A stretch of 64,000 bases of DNA from Atriophallophorus winterbourni. Lineage: Eukaryota > Platyhelminthes > Trematoda > Plagiorchiida > Microphallidae. Shown piece by piece: positions 42,330-53,999 of the stretch; the first letter of the stretch is position 1; each line of letters starts with the position of its first letter. Below the pieces are notes generated by a model, which saw nothing but the letters and a program-made list of their open reading frames with translations, had not been told where the DNA came from and ran no database searches. The position numbers and the translations under genes were made by a program. The stretch is from the NCBI GenBank assembly GCA_013407085.1, contig JACCGJ010000688.1:62001-126000 (forward strand), read 5' to 3'.

Positions 42330-42915
42330 GGCTCCGAGTTAAGGCAACTTCGCGGTATGACAGAGGTAGAGGTGCAAAGCGCATTAGTGATGAGTGCTAA
42401 TCACAAACTTTTGAATCATATGCAGAACACCACCCACCGGCACAGCGCAAGAGCAAAAAGCACCAAAAAGACCGATTACGACAATTTCGAACTCGTACTC
42501 TTTCAGATTTCAGAAGGATTGTATTGGAAAGGTTCAAGCGGCAACATCTTCGGAGGTATAAGAAGATGGACAACGCCAGCCACAATTGAACGATATGCAA
42601 TTCGTCAATGATGGTCAATCGAGCCTTGCGTGTCGAGGGCTTGAAATGTACCGGTTGGCACGAAATCGATTAACCAATCAGACCGAAGTGACACCCGGGA
42701 CAGAAGCTCGAGGATCAGTGTTGTGGTTGTTTTATTAGCCAATATAAGATTGGCGTGTGTTTTGTTATTTGTGTTGTGCGCAGTAAACGCGTTTGAGCAA
42801 TCTTGTGTTGTAGGATTCGTGCTTGAACGCGTTGGACAGGTTGACCTCAAGGATGGATCGAGACACAATCGAAGTGCGTGGGTGCACCTTGGGGGGAGGT
42901 AACGCGGTTATTGAT
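42330..42915 (+). mobile_element. Solo-LTR-like element
   Basis: Similar to 59800-60420. It contains a TATA-like box in ttagccaatataagattggc and, about 40 bp on, cagtaaacgcgtttgagcaa (a weak polyadenylation signal), then gttgacctcaaggatggatc. Promoter and poly(A) site this close together are typical of an LTR, but no TSD or internal region was found. Confidence 0.4.
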
Positions 42916-43336
42916 GGACCAGTGAAAAGGAATTGTGATACTGGGCCAGATGTGTGCTAGCTGCCACTTGTTGACCTGCAATGAACTGACGCAGTCATTT
43001 CCGGGTTCTCTACCCCACACGCTACAATATGATTGCCAGTGGGCCACAGATAATGAGATGACGAATTAATAAACTCAATTTTGAGAAGGCATTTACCTGA
43101 AGAGATAATATCATATATCAATAGAATGCCCATACAAGCCAAGTATTTGGCGCTTCCATTAAATTGGTATCTTTGTCCACGGAATGATCACCAGCTTGCA
43201 GTAAATCTATGGCGTCAAGTCTCAATAGGATAGCGAGGCCATAAATCGAGATATGTAAATTTGAAATAGAATTGGTAGATTGTATTGTGGTAGATTTCGT
43301 AGAAGTAGCATTTTGTTTTAAACAAACTCAACTCAC

Positions 43337-43443
43337 TGCATAGGCCTTGGCAATGTCTCGGTTTATTTGTCGCAAGCGATGCAACTTCCACGGAGGAATA
43401 CCTGCGGGAATTGGCTGGAGGCCCGGTATCTGATTAGGTGTGG
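43337..43443 (-). CDS. Exon of unidentified - strand gene, first PWK motif
   Basis: Acceptor tctgttccacag; two bases complete an Ala codon, then 35 codons TPNQIPGLQPIPAGIPPW... to INRDIAKAYA, donor gtgagt. The block GIPPWKLHRLRQINRDIAKAY looks like a structured or short linear motif rather than linker. Confidence 0.7.
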
Positions 43444-43823
43444 CTGTGGAACAGACATAAAATTGTTATTACGGAATTATTTGTTGCCAGAATTATTCTG
43501 AGGTGTTGATAAGACGGTTAGCATTTTTCCTAAAAAAATTGGTTGCAGAATTGAACAAGTTTTATTTACTTGTTTATTTATTTACTTATTTACTTTACAA
43601 CATGACATCGGGAATATCGTTTGAAAATTGCACAGATAAATCCAAGAGAACGCTCGCTTAATCTGTAAACAGATTTAACTCGTATATTGCCGGTCGGACA
43701 TCAAAAGCGCTTCTTTCTAAAGTTGTACATGGTCAAAACCACTGATTGTACAAGTTACCAATCGAGATTTATTATCAAAGACTTCGGACGATAACCTTCA
43801 TATTCACCCTGGCGTTTTGTTAG

Positions 43824-43840
43824 TATATATATATATATAC
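43824..43840 (+). repeat. (TA)n tract
   Basis: Short TA run within the CR1 relic region. Confidence 0.85.
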
Positions 43841-44725
43841 GCGGATAATATCAACTGAGGACTGTGTACAGCTGCAGAGTGATTTAGATGCTCTCCATGA
43901 ATGGTCTGTATGAATTAGGCTGCCATTCAATTTTCAAAACTGCAAGGTGTTGCAGCCATTGTGCAGACGATTTTGGGATGGAGCGCGTCGAAAAAAGATC
44001 TTGGAGTCTGGGTATGCGGCAGTCTAAAGAAGAAGCTTGCATTGTGAGGTGATCTACAAGCGTGTTTCAAATCTTATAGGTATGCTGCGATGGCTTTGCA
44101 GAACCTTCTCGCCTGGAACGTTACTCAACATCATGAAAGCCTGCTTAATTCCAACCATGGAGCATGCATCATAAGCTTGGACTCTGTGGTTAAAATAGGA
44201 TATCATTTTGTTTGATAAAATATACCATCGTGCAACCAAACTCGTAAGTGGTTTCCGGAAACTTTCGTACGAGGAACGATTGCAAAAAACTGAAGAGCTC
44301 ACGCTGCCCTATCAAACAAGGCACTCAGAGTGTGTGATTATAAATACAAAATATTAAATACCCCCACATCATCGTTTAAAACATTTATTTGAATCCCGTG
44401 ACTCACGACATACACGCAGCCACTCAGCGACACTCCCGTATTAGCTGTCGCCGATATTTTTATTGTGTCTGTTTCCTTTGGAATGCCCTCCCCGAAACTA
44501 TTGTTATCATCCCCAACGTCGAAACTTTCATTCGAAATTTGGATACTTATTTGGTGCATAACGATTTAACGACCCCTGCGTATTGACTCATGGTAAGTAT
44601 TCAACTGGACTATACTTGACATTAAATAATTATTTTTATTCATTTTTCATGAACGAATATTTACTATGATATTTTAATTGCGAAGCTATGTGCTTGTGTG
44701 ACCATAAATTCTTGAATCTTGAATC
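43840..44725 (+). mobile_element. CR1-like relic, 3' half
   Basis: In pieces: LQSDLDALHEWS, then YKRV.NLIGMLRWLCRTFSP, IPTMEHAS, IYHRATKLVSGFRKLSYEER, and the end RLKHLFESRDSRHTRSHSAT, LFPLECPPRNYCYHP. Ends accataaattcttgaatctt gaatc. Same subfamily as 30862-31113. Confidence 0.75.
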
Positions 44726-44960
44726 ACACTGGCTGGGATATCTACGTAGAATCTGATATGTTCGTATTCAAAAAGATCTACGAACATTCTTGGACTAGAA
44801 TGACGTAGACCGTAAGTTGTTTAACAATTCCGAATATACCGTCCTAAACCACATTTTGACAATCAGTATCTGTGTATTGCCTTGACGGTGAAAAAGGCTG
44901 TTGAGGTTAACTGCGAAATCTCAATGCGTAAAGCCCTGATTTGTTGTAGACTCGATTGAC
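44726..44960 (+). mobile_element. Decayed LINE C-terminal fragment
   Basis: SHWLGYLRRI...VRIQKDLRTF corresponds to the RLRWLGHVYRM...RIPKDL segment of LINE-X/RTE types. Short and mutated. Confidence 0.4.
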
Positions 44961-45268
44961 CTTTTGAATTTAGGTGACCAAATAACGCCACAGAAAAATG
45001 TTGTGGCAAACCGATTGTTTCAAACAACTCACATTCAAATAGTTATAATCAAACCCTTTTCTATGTTATGGGTATTCTTATTGAAATTGAACAACCTTCT
45101 GATAGGCAAGTTGAAGGATTTCCTAAATTCGCCCACAGTACCTCATGAGCGTCTTGCAAGAAGATAGTGGTACTGTAAAAAGGCTTTCTTATCCTTCATG
45201 AAGTCGATTTCCTTTTTGCGACATTTATCTTCATAATCACGCTCTAGTAAGTATTGTTTATATAAAAT

Positions 45269-45754
45269 GTGAAATGCACATCTGAAGCCATACGTAGAAT
45301 CTTGAAGCAGGCGGCCATACGCGTAACTTGTAAGAAAGGGAAAACTATCCGTTCGGTTCTGATGCACTTCAAGGATAAGACACCTTTATCTAGCGTTACG
45401 AACAGCATCTACATAATCAACTGTAAGGACTGTTCGGGTGCTTACATAAGGCAGACTTCCAGGGAAATTCACACTAGAATCGAAGAACACCGAAAGCGTG
45501 TTCGGAGACAGCCCCGGGATGCAAGGGAATATCAATTCCTTATTCGTGATTCCGCCTTGGCGGAGCACGTTTTAGATACGGGCCACAGCGTCGATCTAGA
45601 CAATGTGGCAATATTGAGACGCGGTATTAAACCGTATAGCGAACGCTTACATGAGGAGCCGGTCGAAATTGCCAATGCAGGTCGACTGGCGGTCAATAAG
45701 GCGGATGGGTCAGAAATCTCCACAATCTGGCGTTCGGCACTGATGCGAAGGTAA
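45269..45754 (+). pseudogene. Penelope GIY-YIG endonuclease domain (5'-truncated)
   Basis: 161 residues to a stop: TSEAIRRILKQAAIRVTCKK, SIYIINCKDCSGAYIRQTSR, EIHTRIEEHRKRVRRQP, DSALAEHVLDTGHSVDLDNV, INSALM-type end IWRSALMRR. The IYxxxC...C...YIxQT(S/G)R...R..EH pattern, with CxxC-like cysteines between the GIY and YIG parts, is the PLE endonuclease. The GIY-YIG Gly in YIGQT is R here (YIRQT). The open frame is uninterrupted but lacks the RT. Confidence 0.85.
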
Positions 45755-46058
45755 ATAGTTGTCATTCACCTTATACCTACTAGTTAATTAAATTTTGTTT
45801 TTAAAAGTGGTTTATCCCTATCCCCGTTAGTGATGTACTTTTACGCACGTGGGCCGCTGTGTCAACTGACCTTGACCGTGTTCACTTGTATTAGATTGAT
45901 GTGGATATACACTAGTAGACATATCGACCACTGATCCTGGTCATTCCCACTAGACGTGACACACTATAGACGTACTATAGGCTGTTTAGCGGTAAGGTCA
46001 AATCAGTTGTGGTGGGTTGACTGCTACTTGATCATGTTGCCTGTCCTGACTATCACCC

Positions 46059-46102
46059 TTGGTCTGACAAAGCTTCTATGTGAGAAGTGAAACGTTACCC
46101 AA
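46059..46102 (+). ncRNA. Hammerhead-like, PLE type, core mutated
   Basis: UUGGU, CUGACAA (G8 to A), stem II CUUCU/AGAAG, GAAA, ACGU, U, ACCCAA. Loss of G8 predicts no cleavage. Confidence 0.55.
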
Positions 46103-46149
46103 AAACTTCTCTAACCTGAACGCACTCAAATTACTTTGCATTGCTTGGC

Positions 46150-47010
46150 TTAAATTTGTATTTTATTTAGTGTTGCAATTTTCGAAAAGCATCGCAAACA
46201 GTTCACCATTAAAGCCGTATCAAACAGGCTGTTTTAAAAATCTTGTTACCTGAAGCTATCATTTTCTTAACTAATCACAGATGGTTAAAAATATTTTGAT
46301 ATTTTTCCGATCTGCAGGGAAACTTCGTGGTTATACATGAAAGATTCAAGATCTTGAATCTTAAGATGTGTATAGCAAGATCAGGCTGGTAAGCATTACG
46401 GGAATTAAGAATTAATCCGTGATACCGTATGCGCCTAACGCGTAATGCCGTGCACTCCTCATTTAGAATGTTTAGCTTCCGATATAATTATTTATAATGG
46501 GGTTAGAACGAATTCAATTATCGGAATTTGGGTATGCATGTCTCCTTGATTTAGACTAAATAAAAAACAGATTAGAATGGAGACTTCATTGATTATATAA
46601 CCATAGTACTTGATGAAAACGCATCCCATGGGCTAAAGTCAAATATCAGCATGTTGTCATAGTGGAATACTTACTTATATTGTACTGCTTTAGCGTATCC
46701 AAAGTAAACGCATCCAGTTTAAGTGTTTCGAAAGAAACAACAGCTGTGGGGAAAATAAATTAAGCGACAATGCCTAAATCGAGACGTTCCAGGAAGAGTT
46801 AAATTAACAGTATAAACAAGATAAATTTGCTGAAGTAAACAGAACATGTTAGGCACTGAGTATCTCAGTGTAAACATTAAAAGTTGAGATCGATTAACGT
46901 ATTTGATTTTATGGTACCTAATCCACAGGAAAAAGAAACTGTGTACAAGTAAATTCAAGGACAGTTCACCGGTTTGTATACCCGTGTATGAATGGATTTA
47001 CTTACTCCGT
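46150..47010. other. Unassigned intronic DNA
   Basis: AT-rich, no recognised element. Confidence 0.5.
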
Positions 47011-47014
47011 TTTT

Positions 47015-47400
47015 CGTTGGTTTTCTTTGGTCCATGTCGACTATGGATGTACATCGCAAATGCACAATGGTTCCATTCATTACAGCATTTCACGTGATTA
47101 TTCACTCTGGTTTGGGAGATACAATCTTTCTCGAAGTGTCACAACGATTGAAATTAATCGGTTTCTTCGGGGCGTTTGCACGCGCTCAGCGGATGAAATT
47201 AGCACCTGCTCTTTCTCAGCTTCAAACTGTGCCAACAAAGTGAGCGGTCAAACAAATCAGTACCGCAAGTGCTGCATGTCCAAATATCGATTTCGTGATC
47301 GCAGCTCTCGATAGAGAAGATGTTTTGTAAAACGTTCTTTACCAATTTCTCAGTCAACATAGGCGGCGCTGTCGCAGTGGAGCGAACATGCTCGATGTGC
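47015..47400 (-). mobile_element. LINE-X 3' relic, reverse
   Basis: gtttttcgttggttttcttt, ggtccatgtcgactatggat, gtacatcgc and, at the other end, ataggcggcgctgtcgcagt ggagcgaacatgctc (reverse of the RQRRL-coding stretch) mark a decayed copy of about 385 bp. Confidence 0.55.
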
Positions 47401-47599
47401 CATCGTTAAAGAGCCCTACTGTGTTTGTTACTTTCAATTCACACTGTTTAAGATGCAACGAATGTTCGGTAAATGGAGAGCATTCACGTCTGTTCGTACT
47501 TTGCGTGAATTGTCCAGGCATTTTTGCGCCGTGCTCAACAATTCGAATAAATGCGATCGCTAAAGTTGACGAGACAATTCAAGCCAGAGTGTAAACTTA

Positions 47600-48985
47600 T
47601 ATCGTGAAATCCCGATGGCAGCTTATAAGACCGGACAAGTTTTAAACCCCTTCGATGTTAACGTAGTCGAACCAATAGAATAAATAAAAGCAATCAATAA
47701 AATCATCATATAATGACACAAGCTCTTCTCAGTAATTTTCTTGAAGCAATCCATGCGCGAAGATTATGTGTGTCTGATTTTACTTAGCGAAAGGCACGCT
47801 GATATTCGGAGTAAATTCCTTTCAAAATTAAAGATTCAATTTATTATTGTATACACATTTGTAAAACTTTGGTAAACAATTTGCGGACGAAAATTAGATG
47901 AAAGATTTCTTGGTAACTGTTGTAATCACCGCTAAAAACCTCGTAGCTAAATAGCGAAATGATTTTCGCAGCCTGTACCTCTGGTGCGCCATACTCATTC
48001 AAATATCACCGAAGAAGTTATCATCAAGTGGTTAATCATGTCTTCCAGTCATCTAATTGTGCAGCATCCATCTATGATCAATAAAAATAATCATAACCAG
48101 TTTCGATTCCCCATATTGACAATCTTTTATTTGTAATCGATTGCACAGTGTACTCCTGAGGCATAACGCGGAAATGTTCGTTTTGTAAGATGATTGGAAA
48201 CATGATACTGCGAGATATTCGAACATTTCTATTGATTACCATAGAAGCCGATTAATTGGCCAAATCAGAAAACCAGTTACTTCGAATCGGGTTACTTCTA
48301 ATTGCTTGCGTGTCCCCAACATGGCATTACCAAACTAGCAACTGCGAGAAACGAGTTAGTCCATATTGTGGAATTTTCACGGAATTAAAGCAAGCCACAC
48401 GTAGTGTATCACTGGCACTTACTAACGTAACTTACAACAATCACTCTCGGTAACGTGTGCGTTGAAGTGATCAGCCTGTTCCGGTGAATTGCCAGGGCCT
48501 TCCTCGACCCTTGATGTAGCATCCGCGGTGATGGGTTTCGATAGACTGGATAAGGAGACATTCAAAGTGTTATTGGTCATTCATGAAGAACAAATCAACA
48601 CCGAGGACGAATAGAGAAGGCTAATGGTTAACACGGAATAGGTCTTATCTCATACATCAAGGTCAGTCACTTGATTTTTATGCCCTCACATATAATTGTG
48701 ACACGAGAAATAATTTACAGCAAAGATTAAATAACAACCTTAATATCACAAGAGCCGAGTGTTGATTCAATGATTTCAGTGTGTAATATGTCGACTACTC
48801 CTCTCACATGATGATCAGTAAGGAAAACAAAGCAGCCCCCAGCTAGAATCATGCCCTACTCCGGGATCCACAGTAACAAACCGCTTTCTTTCAATTCTTT
48901 CAACATCCGGTTATCTAAAGCATTTGGTCGTAAAGCCTCTATGAAATCTTTACGTCATTGGAAGGATGAAAGAGCCACATTCCTG
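47600..48985. other. Unassigned intronic DNA
   Basis: No repeat family or exon recognised. An open frame at 48256-48453 has no known features. Confidence 0.45.
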
Positions 48986-49010
48986 CATAAAAACTATTGT
49001 ATTACCAAGG

Positions 49011-49199
49011 TTATACTTGAATGCCACTGTTGCACAGGGTTCGTACAACGAACCACGATGTTCAAACACAGAATCACATAGTGATTCGTGGTCAAGCACT
49101 CAAGGCGCTTATGGATGACCAAAGTGATGTGTTGATCTGCCAAAAACCGGTAGTGGAGTGTAATTTCGGGGGATGTGAGCAACACATCATTACCAGTTT
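49011..49199. mobile_element. Family-E hammerhead unit with internal inversion
   Basis: Runs aggttatacttgaatgccac ... gatgaccaaagtgatgtg in array orientation, then flips at about 49135 to ccaaaaaccggtagtggagt ... gggggatgtgagcaacacat. ATTACCA stands at both borders. A flipped 3' part between short direct repeats is the mark of twin priming. The ribozyme is split by the flip. Confidence 0.6.
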
Positions 49200-49449
49200 T
49201 CCTATTTTATGATAGAACGGATGCATTTATTATTATTATTTTACATGAAATAGGCATTATAAGATCGTACCATAATCCTGTGTTGTTGTAAGGTGTACGG
49301 TTTAATCGTTGAATACACGTTATTACAACGAATCAAATCAACGAAAACGTCCCACTATTAATACATTAGCATCCGGTGATAAACAAGATTAACCCTGGAA
49401 CTTGAAATGTCAGAAGCAATAACAGAACTTAAATATGAAACAAAATATT

Positions 49450-49632
49450 CATTTGCATGCTTTTCCGTCATTCACACCCCACGACCGGTTTCGTGCTGTT
49501 TGCACTCATCAGGTAGGGACAGTAAGATCAGGATCCGCATGCGCTTGAAACAGTGGAAGAATGGTAAACAAGGAGCGCTGTATGCCACTGTTGGATAAGG
49601 CTGGTACGACCAACCTGTTCAAAGCATGTGTC
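49450..49632 (-). mobile_element. Family-S hammerhead unit
   Basis: From the gap edge on the - strand: aacaggttggtcgtaccagc, cttatccaacagtggcatac, ttgtttaccattcttccact, cttactgtccctac, ribozyme, then ggaaaagcatgcaaatgaat. The order is the same as in family E but with different sequence, so the two are sister families. Confidence 0.7.
49477..49518 (-). ncRNA. Hammerhead ribozyme, family S (intact)
   Basis: On the - strand: CCCUAC, core CUGAUGA, stem II GUGC-AAACA-GCAC (perfect), core GAAA, self-complementary ACCGGU, cleavage base C (GUC), GUGGGG pairing with CCCUAC including one G-U. Every conserved position matches the type-I hammerhead consensus. Confidence 0.88.
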
Positions 49633-49652
49633 NNNNNNNNNNNNNNNNNNNN
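49633..49652. other. Assembly gap (20 N)
   Basis: Twenty Ns just after a hammerhead-bearing retroposon copy. Size is probably nominal. Confidence 0.99.
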
Positions 49653-49854
49653 TTGTTTGGTACATTTATTAATAAGTTAAAAATGGTTTCATCTGATCAA
49701 GCATGTTTTCCGAAAAGTGATTCTCCCATTATTTTTTCATAAGTGAAGATCAGTCTGCATGGACGTGTTTCAATCAGTACACACACTCGAGACTATCACA
49801 GGATCGCAAAATAATAATTTTTTGAATTACATTTCTCTAACGAAGCTAAACTTC

Positions 49855-50500
49855 GAAGCCACTGTTTTATAGGGTTCATAATACGAACCATTGGGCAGAC
49901 CGCACCTGCGGTACAAAGACGTTTGCAAAAGAGATATGAAAGCTCTTGGCATCGACCAGGCGAGTTGGGAAGAACTTGCTCTTGACCGCTCACATTGGAG
50001 GCATTGTGTAAAGCAAGCTGGGGAGGAGCAGATACAGCTCCTGACTGCTGAACGCAGATCATGCCGCCAGCGTGCAACTGATGCAATACAACCGAGATCT
50101 GACTTTCGTTGCCAGCGCTGCGGAGAGATTGTTCCTCCCGAATCGGACTGTTTAGTCATTCCAAAAGCTGCAGAACATGAACATTCATGCGATTGTGATG
50201 TACATCCATAGTCGACATCGACCGAAGGAGGCCAACAATACGAACCACGGTATTCGAACAAAGGATTACATAGTGCTTCGCGGTCAAGCGCTGATGGTAT
50301 TTATGGTTGGCAAATGTAATGTGTTGCTCAAATAACCGGCACAATGTGATTTTGTTTTCGAACGTAGTGGTGTATTGTAGGAACTTTATCAAACAGTAGC
50401 TTCAGAGTCTAAAATTACCTCCCTGAACCAAGTCTCACTGTCTCCACCGGATGACGGCAAACCGCAAAAACCCTAATGATGCCTGTACGCGCGGAACATA
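49855..50500. mobile_element. Family-E unit interrupted by a LINE-X insertion
   Basis: Left part ccactgttttatagggttca taatacgaacca, right part aatacgaaccacggtattcg ... ctgtctccaccggatgacgg caaac. The two halves rejoin perfectly at the duplicated 11-mer AATACGAACCA (49880-49890, 50237-50247). The ribozyme core (CGGAUGA, AAAAAC) is decayed. Confidence 0.75.
49891..50236 (+). mobile_element. LINE-X 3' fragment, 346 bp, with 11-bp TSD
   Basis: Severely 5'-truncated copy: [50 protein letters not shown], with a CCAAC end. Bounded by the direct repeat AATACGAACCA. It gives the exact 3' end of LINE-X and shows target-primed insertion. Confidence 0.85.
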
Positions 50501-50509
50501 TGAGCAACA

Positions 50510-51600
50510 AGGGAAGGAGCTATCGTTGAAAATCTGAAGTAAAGTTGTGTACGACTTGTAAATATCTGGCTGAATCATAAAATGTTGTGTTCAGAATGTA
50601 TCATTAATCGAGCGTCATTTTCTCATTCGCCTTATAGTATATTTGGTAAAAGAAAGCTAAACATTATCTGCTAATTTTCTGCATAATATGTTACGAAATG
50701 GTAAACAATGTTTCACAAGTGCAAGTTCGATCATTTCTCAATAAGTCCTTCACTTTTTCTTCCGAAGCTTCCTTTCCAAACTTTTCATTTGCAATAATCG
50801 ATTGAGCGCTTTGTAAACAAGTAAATGTTGAACTTTATCTAATTAGACCCGATTGACTCGAATCGAAAGCAAACTAGAAATCTCTGTGCAAAACAACCAT
50901 AAATTACTCAAATCTGAATCACACTGGTTTATTGACCAGTTTTAAATTCGATATTATACGAGTCTTGGTCAAACAGTCACTCGAAAACAACAGACACCTA
51001 AAGGTGAGTGAAATGACTGAATTATGGGAAATATCAACTGAATACACGTTGAGTAGTGAGTCACCTATTCAAAAGAATATCAGAGATATTAAGACTCCTT
51101 GAAATCTCATGTGCGCAAAGTTTGGGAACTCTGGAGACCATAGCCCTGCAACAGTGACCGACTGTCGAGCAAGATACGAAAAAGCAATTTCTGCAAAATG
51201 TAGCTAGACAAAGAGAACAAGCGTTATAAAATCCCAGCTTTCACGTCACGTTTGTTAATCCAACTAAAAATTTTAACCTGACTTTTCGTACCCTCGGTAA
51301 CACACAATTCGCGTAAAACATTTCAAATTCCTCCAAAATTCTCACGAGCTTGAAACAAAGACACCTAAAATGCATTGAAAATTCGGCTCACAATTTTGTA
51401 CAGGCGGAAGCCCGATATGTCGGTCCAGGCGCTCGATTTGAACTGGCAGTTGGAAAGGGGCTAAGGTTCTTTGGTTGTGATACACGGATAAACTGAAAAG
51501 TAAAATGAAGTTAAAAAACGGTAAGTATTTTAAGGAAGCTGCCATGGGTTTTAAACATCGAAGGAATTCTCGTGGTCAGTCCGGGGAAAACTATTGCAAA
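50510..51600. other. Unassigned intronic DNA
   Basis: AT-rich; nothing recognised. Confidence 0.5.
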
Positions 51601-51604
51601 CAGA

Positions 51605-51770
51605 ACAATATATAAACAAGGTTGTACTTGTATGCCAACTGTTATATAGGTTTCGTACAACGAACCAAGATGTTGAGACACAGAATCACAAAGTGATTCT
51701 TGGTCAAGCACTCGAGGCGCTTATGGATGACCAAAGTAATGTGTTGCTCACCAAGTAAGGGCTGGATGTG
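51605..51770. repeat. Family-E unit fragment without ribozyme
   Basis: caaggttgtacttgtatgcc, tttcgtacaacgaaccaaga, agaatcacaaagtgattctt, gcttatggatgaccaaagta. It ends before the ribozyme part. Confidence 0.65.
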
Positions 51771-51961
51771 AGCACAAATACTTAGAAAACAATATATATA
51801 TAATATATATCTATTAATATATTAATAATATTGATAAGTTGGACCATATCCAAAAACCACGTTGATTACTATGTTTTCTGTGTGCAAACGTTGGTAGCGA
51901 AATGTTAAGAGTTGTGGGTGTAATGTAACAAAAATCGTGTGTATCGATCGCCCCTTAAAAT

Positions 51962-52300
51962 GTGATGATTCAGGGTGACCTATTTCTGGCAGCCGCAATA
52001 ATATATACGGCGTCTCACTCTCTACTGAACCTATTAAAAATTAGTTCCAATCTGGCGACACGCAGTCATCATCTCACCCCTCAAATACCACATTCCCGAT
52101 TAAACAGTCACCGGTTCTTTCATTCAGTCAGTGTGTATTTTCTCCGGAACAGTTTACCGTTAGAAATTGTATCGTCACCGAAAGAAATGATTTTCCAAGA
52201 AAAGTTACAAACCTTTATGTTTAGTAACACTGTATTAGCCCCAACGAACTGGGAACCATCAGTGCTTCAGTTATACACGCACTTTAAAGAAACGAATTAA
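51962..52300 (+). mobile_element. CR1-like 3' end relic
   Basis: In frame: HHLTPQIPHSRLNSHRFFHS, VSVYFLRNSLPLEIVSSPKE, FQEKLQTFM, the usual CR1 C-terminus, open to a TAA. The upstream part is missing. Confidence 0.6.
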
Positions 52301-52409
52301 CCCAAACTTATTTGGCGCTTCTATGTCACCGTTTAACTTGTTCTTTCACATGAGCCAAAACACCTACAAATGGGGTTAAACACATGATTATGAACGAAAA
52401 CCCATATTT

Positions 52410-52545
52410 CCATTACACACACCCCACGACCGGTATCAGTGCTGTTTTCCCTCATCAGATAGGAATAGTACAATCAGGAGCACCTCAACATGTGTTTGGG
52501 CACACGTGATAGGACAGGTTGTTCGTGCCAATCATATACAACAAT
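52410..52545 (-). repeat. Family-S unit with decayed hammerhead
   Basis: CUGAUGA is kept but the second box reads GAUAC, stem II no longer pairs (GGGAAAACAGCAC), and GGUC|GUGGGG remains. Flanked by the cacaggttgttcgtgccaat part of the unit. Confidence 0.55.
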
Positions 52546-52839
52546 GGCTGACAAGTGCAGTTTGTTTAAAAGATAACAAGGTTTTCAGTGAGCTGGTCAG
52601 CAGTGTGTTTCAGTCGTTCTGCAATAGAAATCAATCGCCTTTCCCAATTAATCTTTTCAATATTTTGTTATCAGCGAAGAAAACCAAATCGCATACATTT
52701 CGGTCAGTCAGATCGTTCATGTCGATCAAAGTTTCAAAGTGATTCAAAGTTGTAATGGTCTAAAAAGCATTTACCTTAACAATAACCATAGGATGGAGTT
52801 ATGAGTTATATACAATAAAAAAGAAGAAGAACAGGGAAA

Positions 52840-53040
52840 CTCATGCAGTGTAAATCGTATCAAAATTTGGGTTTTCTCTCAAGTATTTGTCCAAATTAGC
52901 TTTAAAAATATCCAGGTTGGCTGAGTGTGTAACCGGGGCAACGATCCTTACGAAACAACGCTAGAGATCGCGGAGTTGCCTGAATTGACGAATGAAAGAA
53001 TGCTTTAGACTTCCATTTGTTCTAAAAATATAAAATATAA
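52840..53040 (-). mobile_element. CR1-like 3' end relic
   Basis: On the - strand: HSFIRQFRQLRDL, then THSANLDIFKANLDKYLREN, matching the last residues of CR1 ORF2. Confidence 0.5.
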
Positions 53041-53074
53041 TACTGATCAAGCATGTCACCGGAGTCTTGCGAAT

Positions 53075-53165
53075 CCTGATCCTACTGTCCCCACCTGATG
53101 ATAGCAAATAGCACGATCCCGGTCATGTGGTGTGTGATGAAAATGTTTGCAAATAAGGAGGCTTA
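53075..53165 (+). repeat. Family-S fragment with decayed hammerhead
   Basis: CCCCAC CUGAUGA, AGC-AAAUA-GC, then GAUCC instead of GAAAC, CGGUC, AUGUGGUG. Confidence 0.5.
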
Positions 53166-53999
53166 TTTCCTCCTGACCGTCGCTCAAAGTTAAGAAAAAT
53201 AGTAGATGATTGGAATGTGGGCACCACAATATATATTAGAAGACTTTTGCCTTTTACAGATTCTACGGATAGCGGATAAAGAGTGATTAATTCACCCCAA
53301 TTATCCGTAGCATTTGCTGTAAAAAAACAGACCGAAAAATTTGTCAGGAAGAGCTGAGATATCTGTTGATGAGAAAATGGACATGCGGCTCACCCGATCA
53401 TGATCTGGCAAATGAGGATGGATCGGTTGCTGTTCCTGGGATAGTTGGCGGTTCAGACCGGCCGAAGTTTTGGTACAGATATGTAGTGTTTTGATGAATC
53501 GTGGCGCAGAAGCGCCGGAATTTCGTTCCGGTGAAGAGGTGGAAACTGCGTACGAGACGAAAAACAATGAATATGTTTGTATTAGAAAGTTGAACATGGA
53601 AGAAATACAAATGAAGTGTGAGTAAAATGAACGATGAATCGAGTCCAGCACCAGACGGTTGTGAAACTGACACCATTGAAAAGCTAAATGAGAATGGAGT
53701 CAAAAGTGAACTTATTTGAAATGAATGAAATGACAATGATCGAATATACACAAATTTTTAGAGAGAGGATATGTAAACAAAGCTTTGGTGGGCAATCGAT
53801 TGGAATATGTTTGGGATCGATCGTGTATTCATAATGCAAAGAAATTTGAGTGTAATCGGTTAGAGCAGCTTTTGGGTAACGTTTCACGTCTGACACAGGT
53901 TATCCAAAAAGTTTTGTAAAACGCCAATTGATGAAGGTAAAATATCCGTCCGAAAAATCGGAGAAAAAATGGCGAGATACAGTTTGTATATCGTATGGA

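Larger units (their letters stand above)
45230..46140 (+). mobile_element. Penelope-like element, 3' part
   Basis: Contains the C-terminal GIY-YIG endonuclease ORF followed by the non-coding tail and a hammerhead-like motif, ending aacctgaacgcactcaaatt. The RT domain is absent. The same tail is found at 20.9, 54.5 and (reverse) 60.5 kb. Confidence 0.8.
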
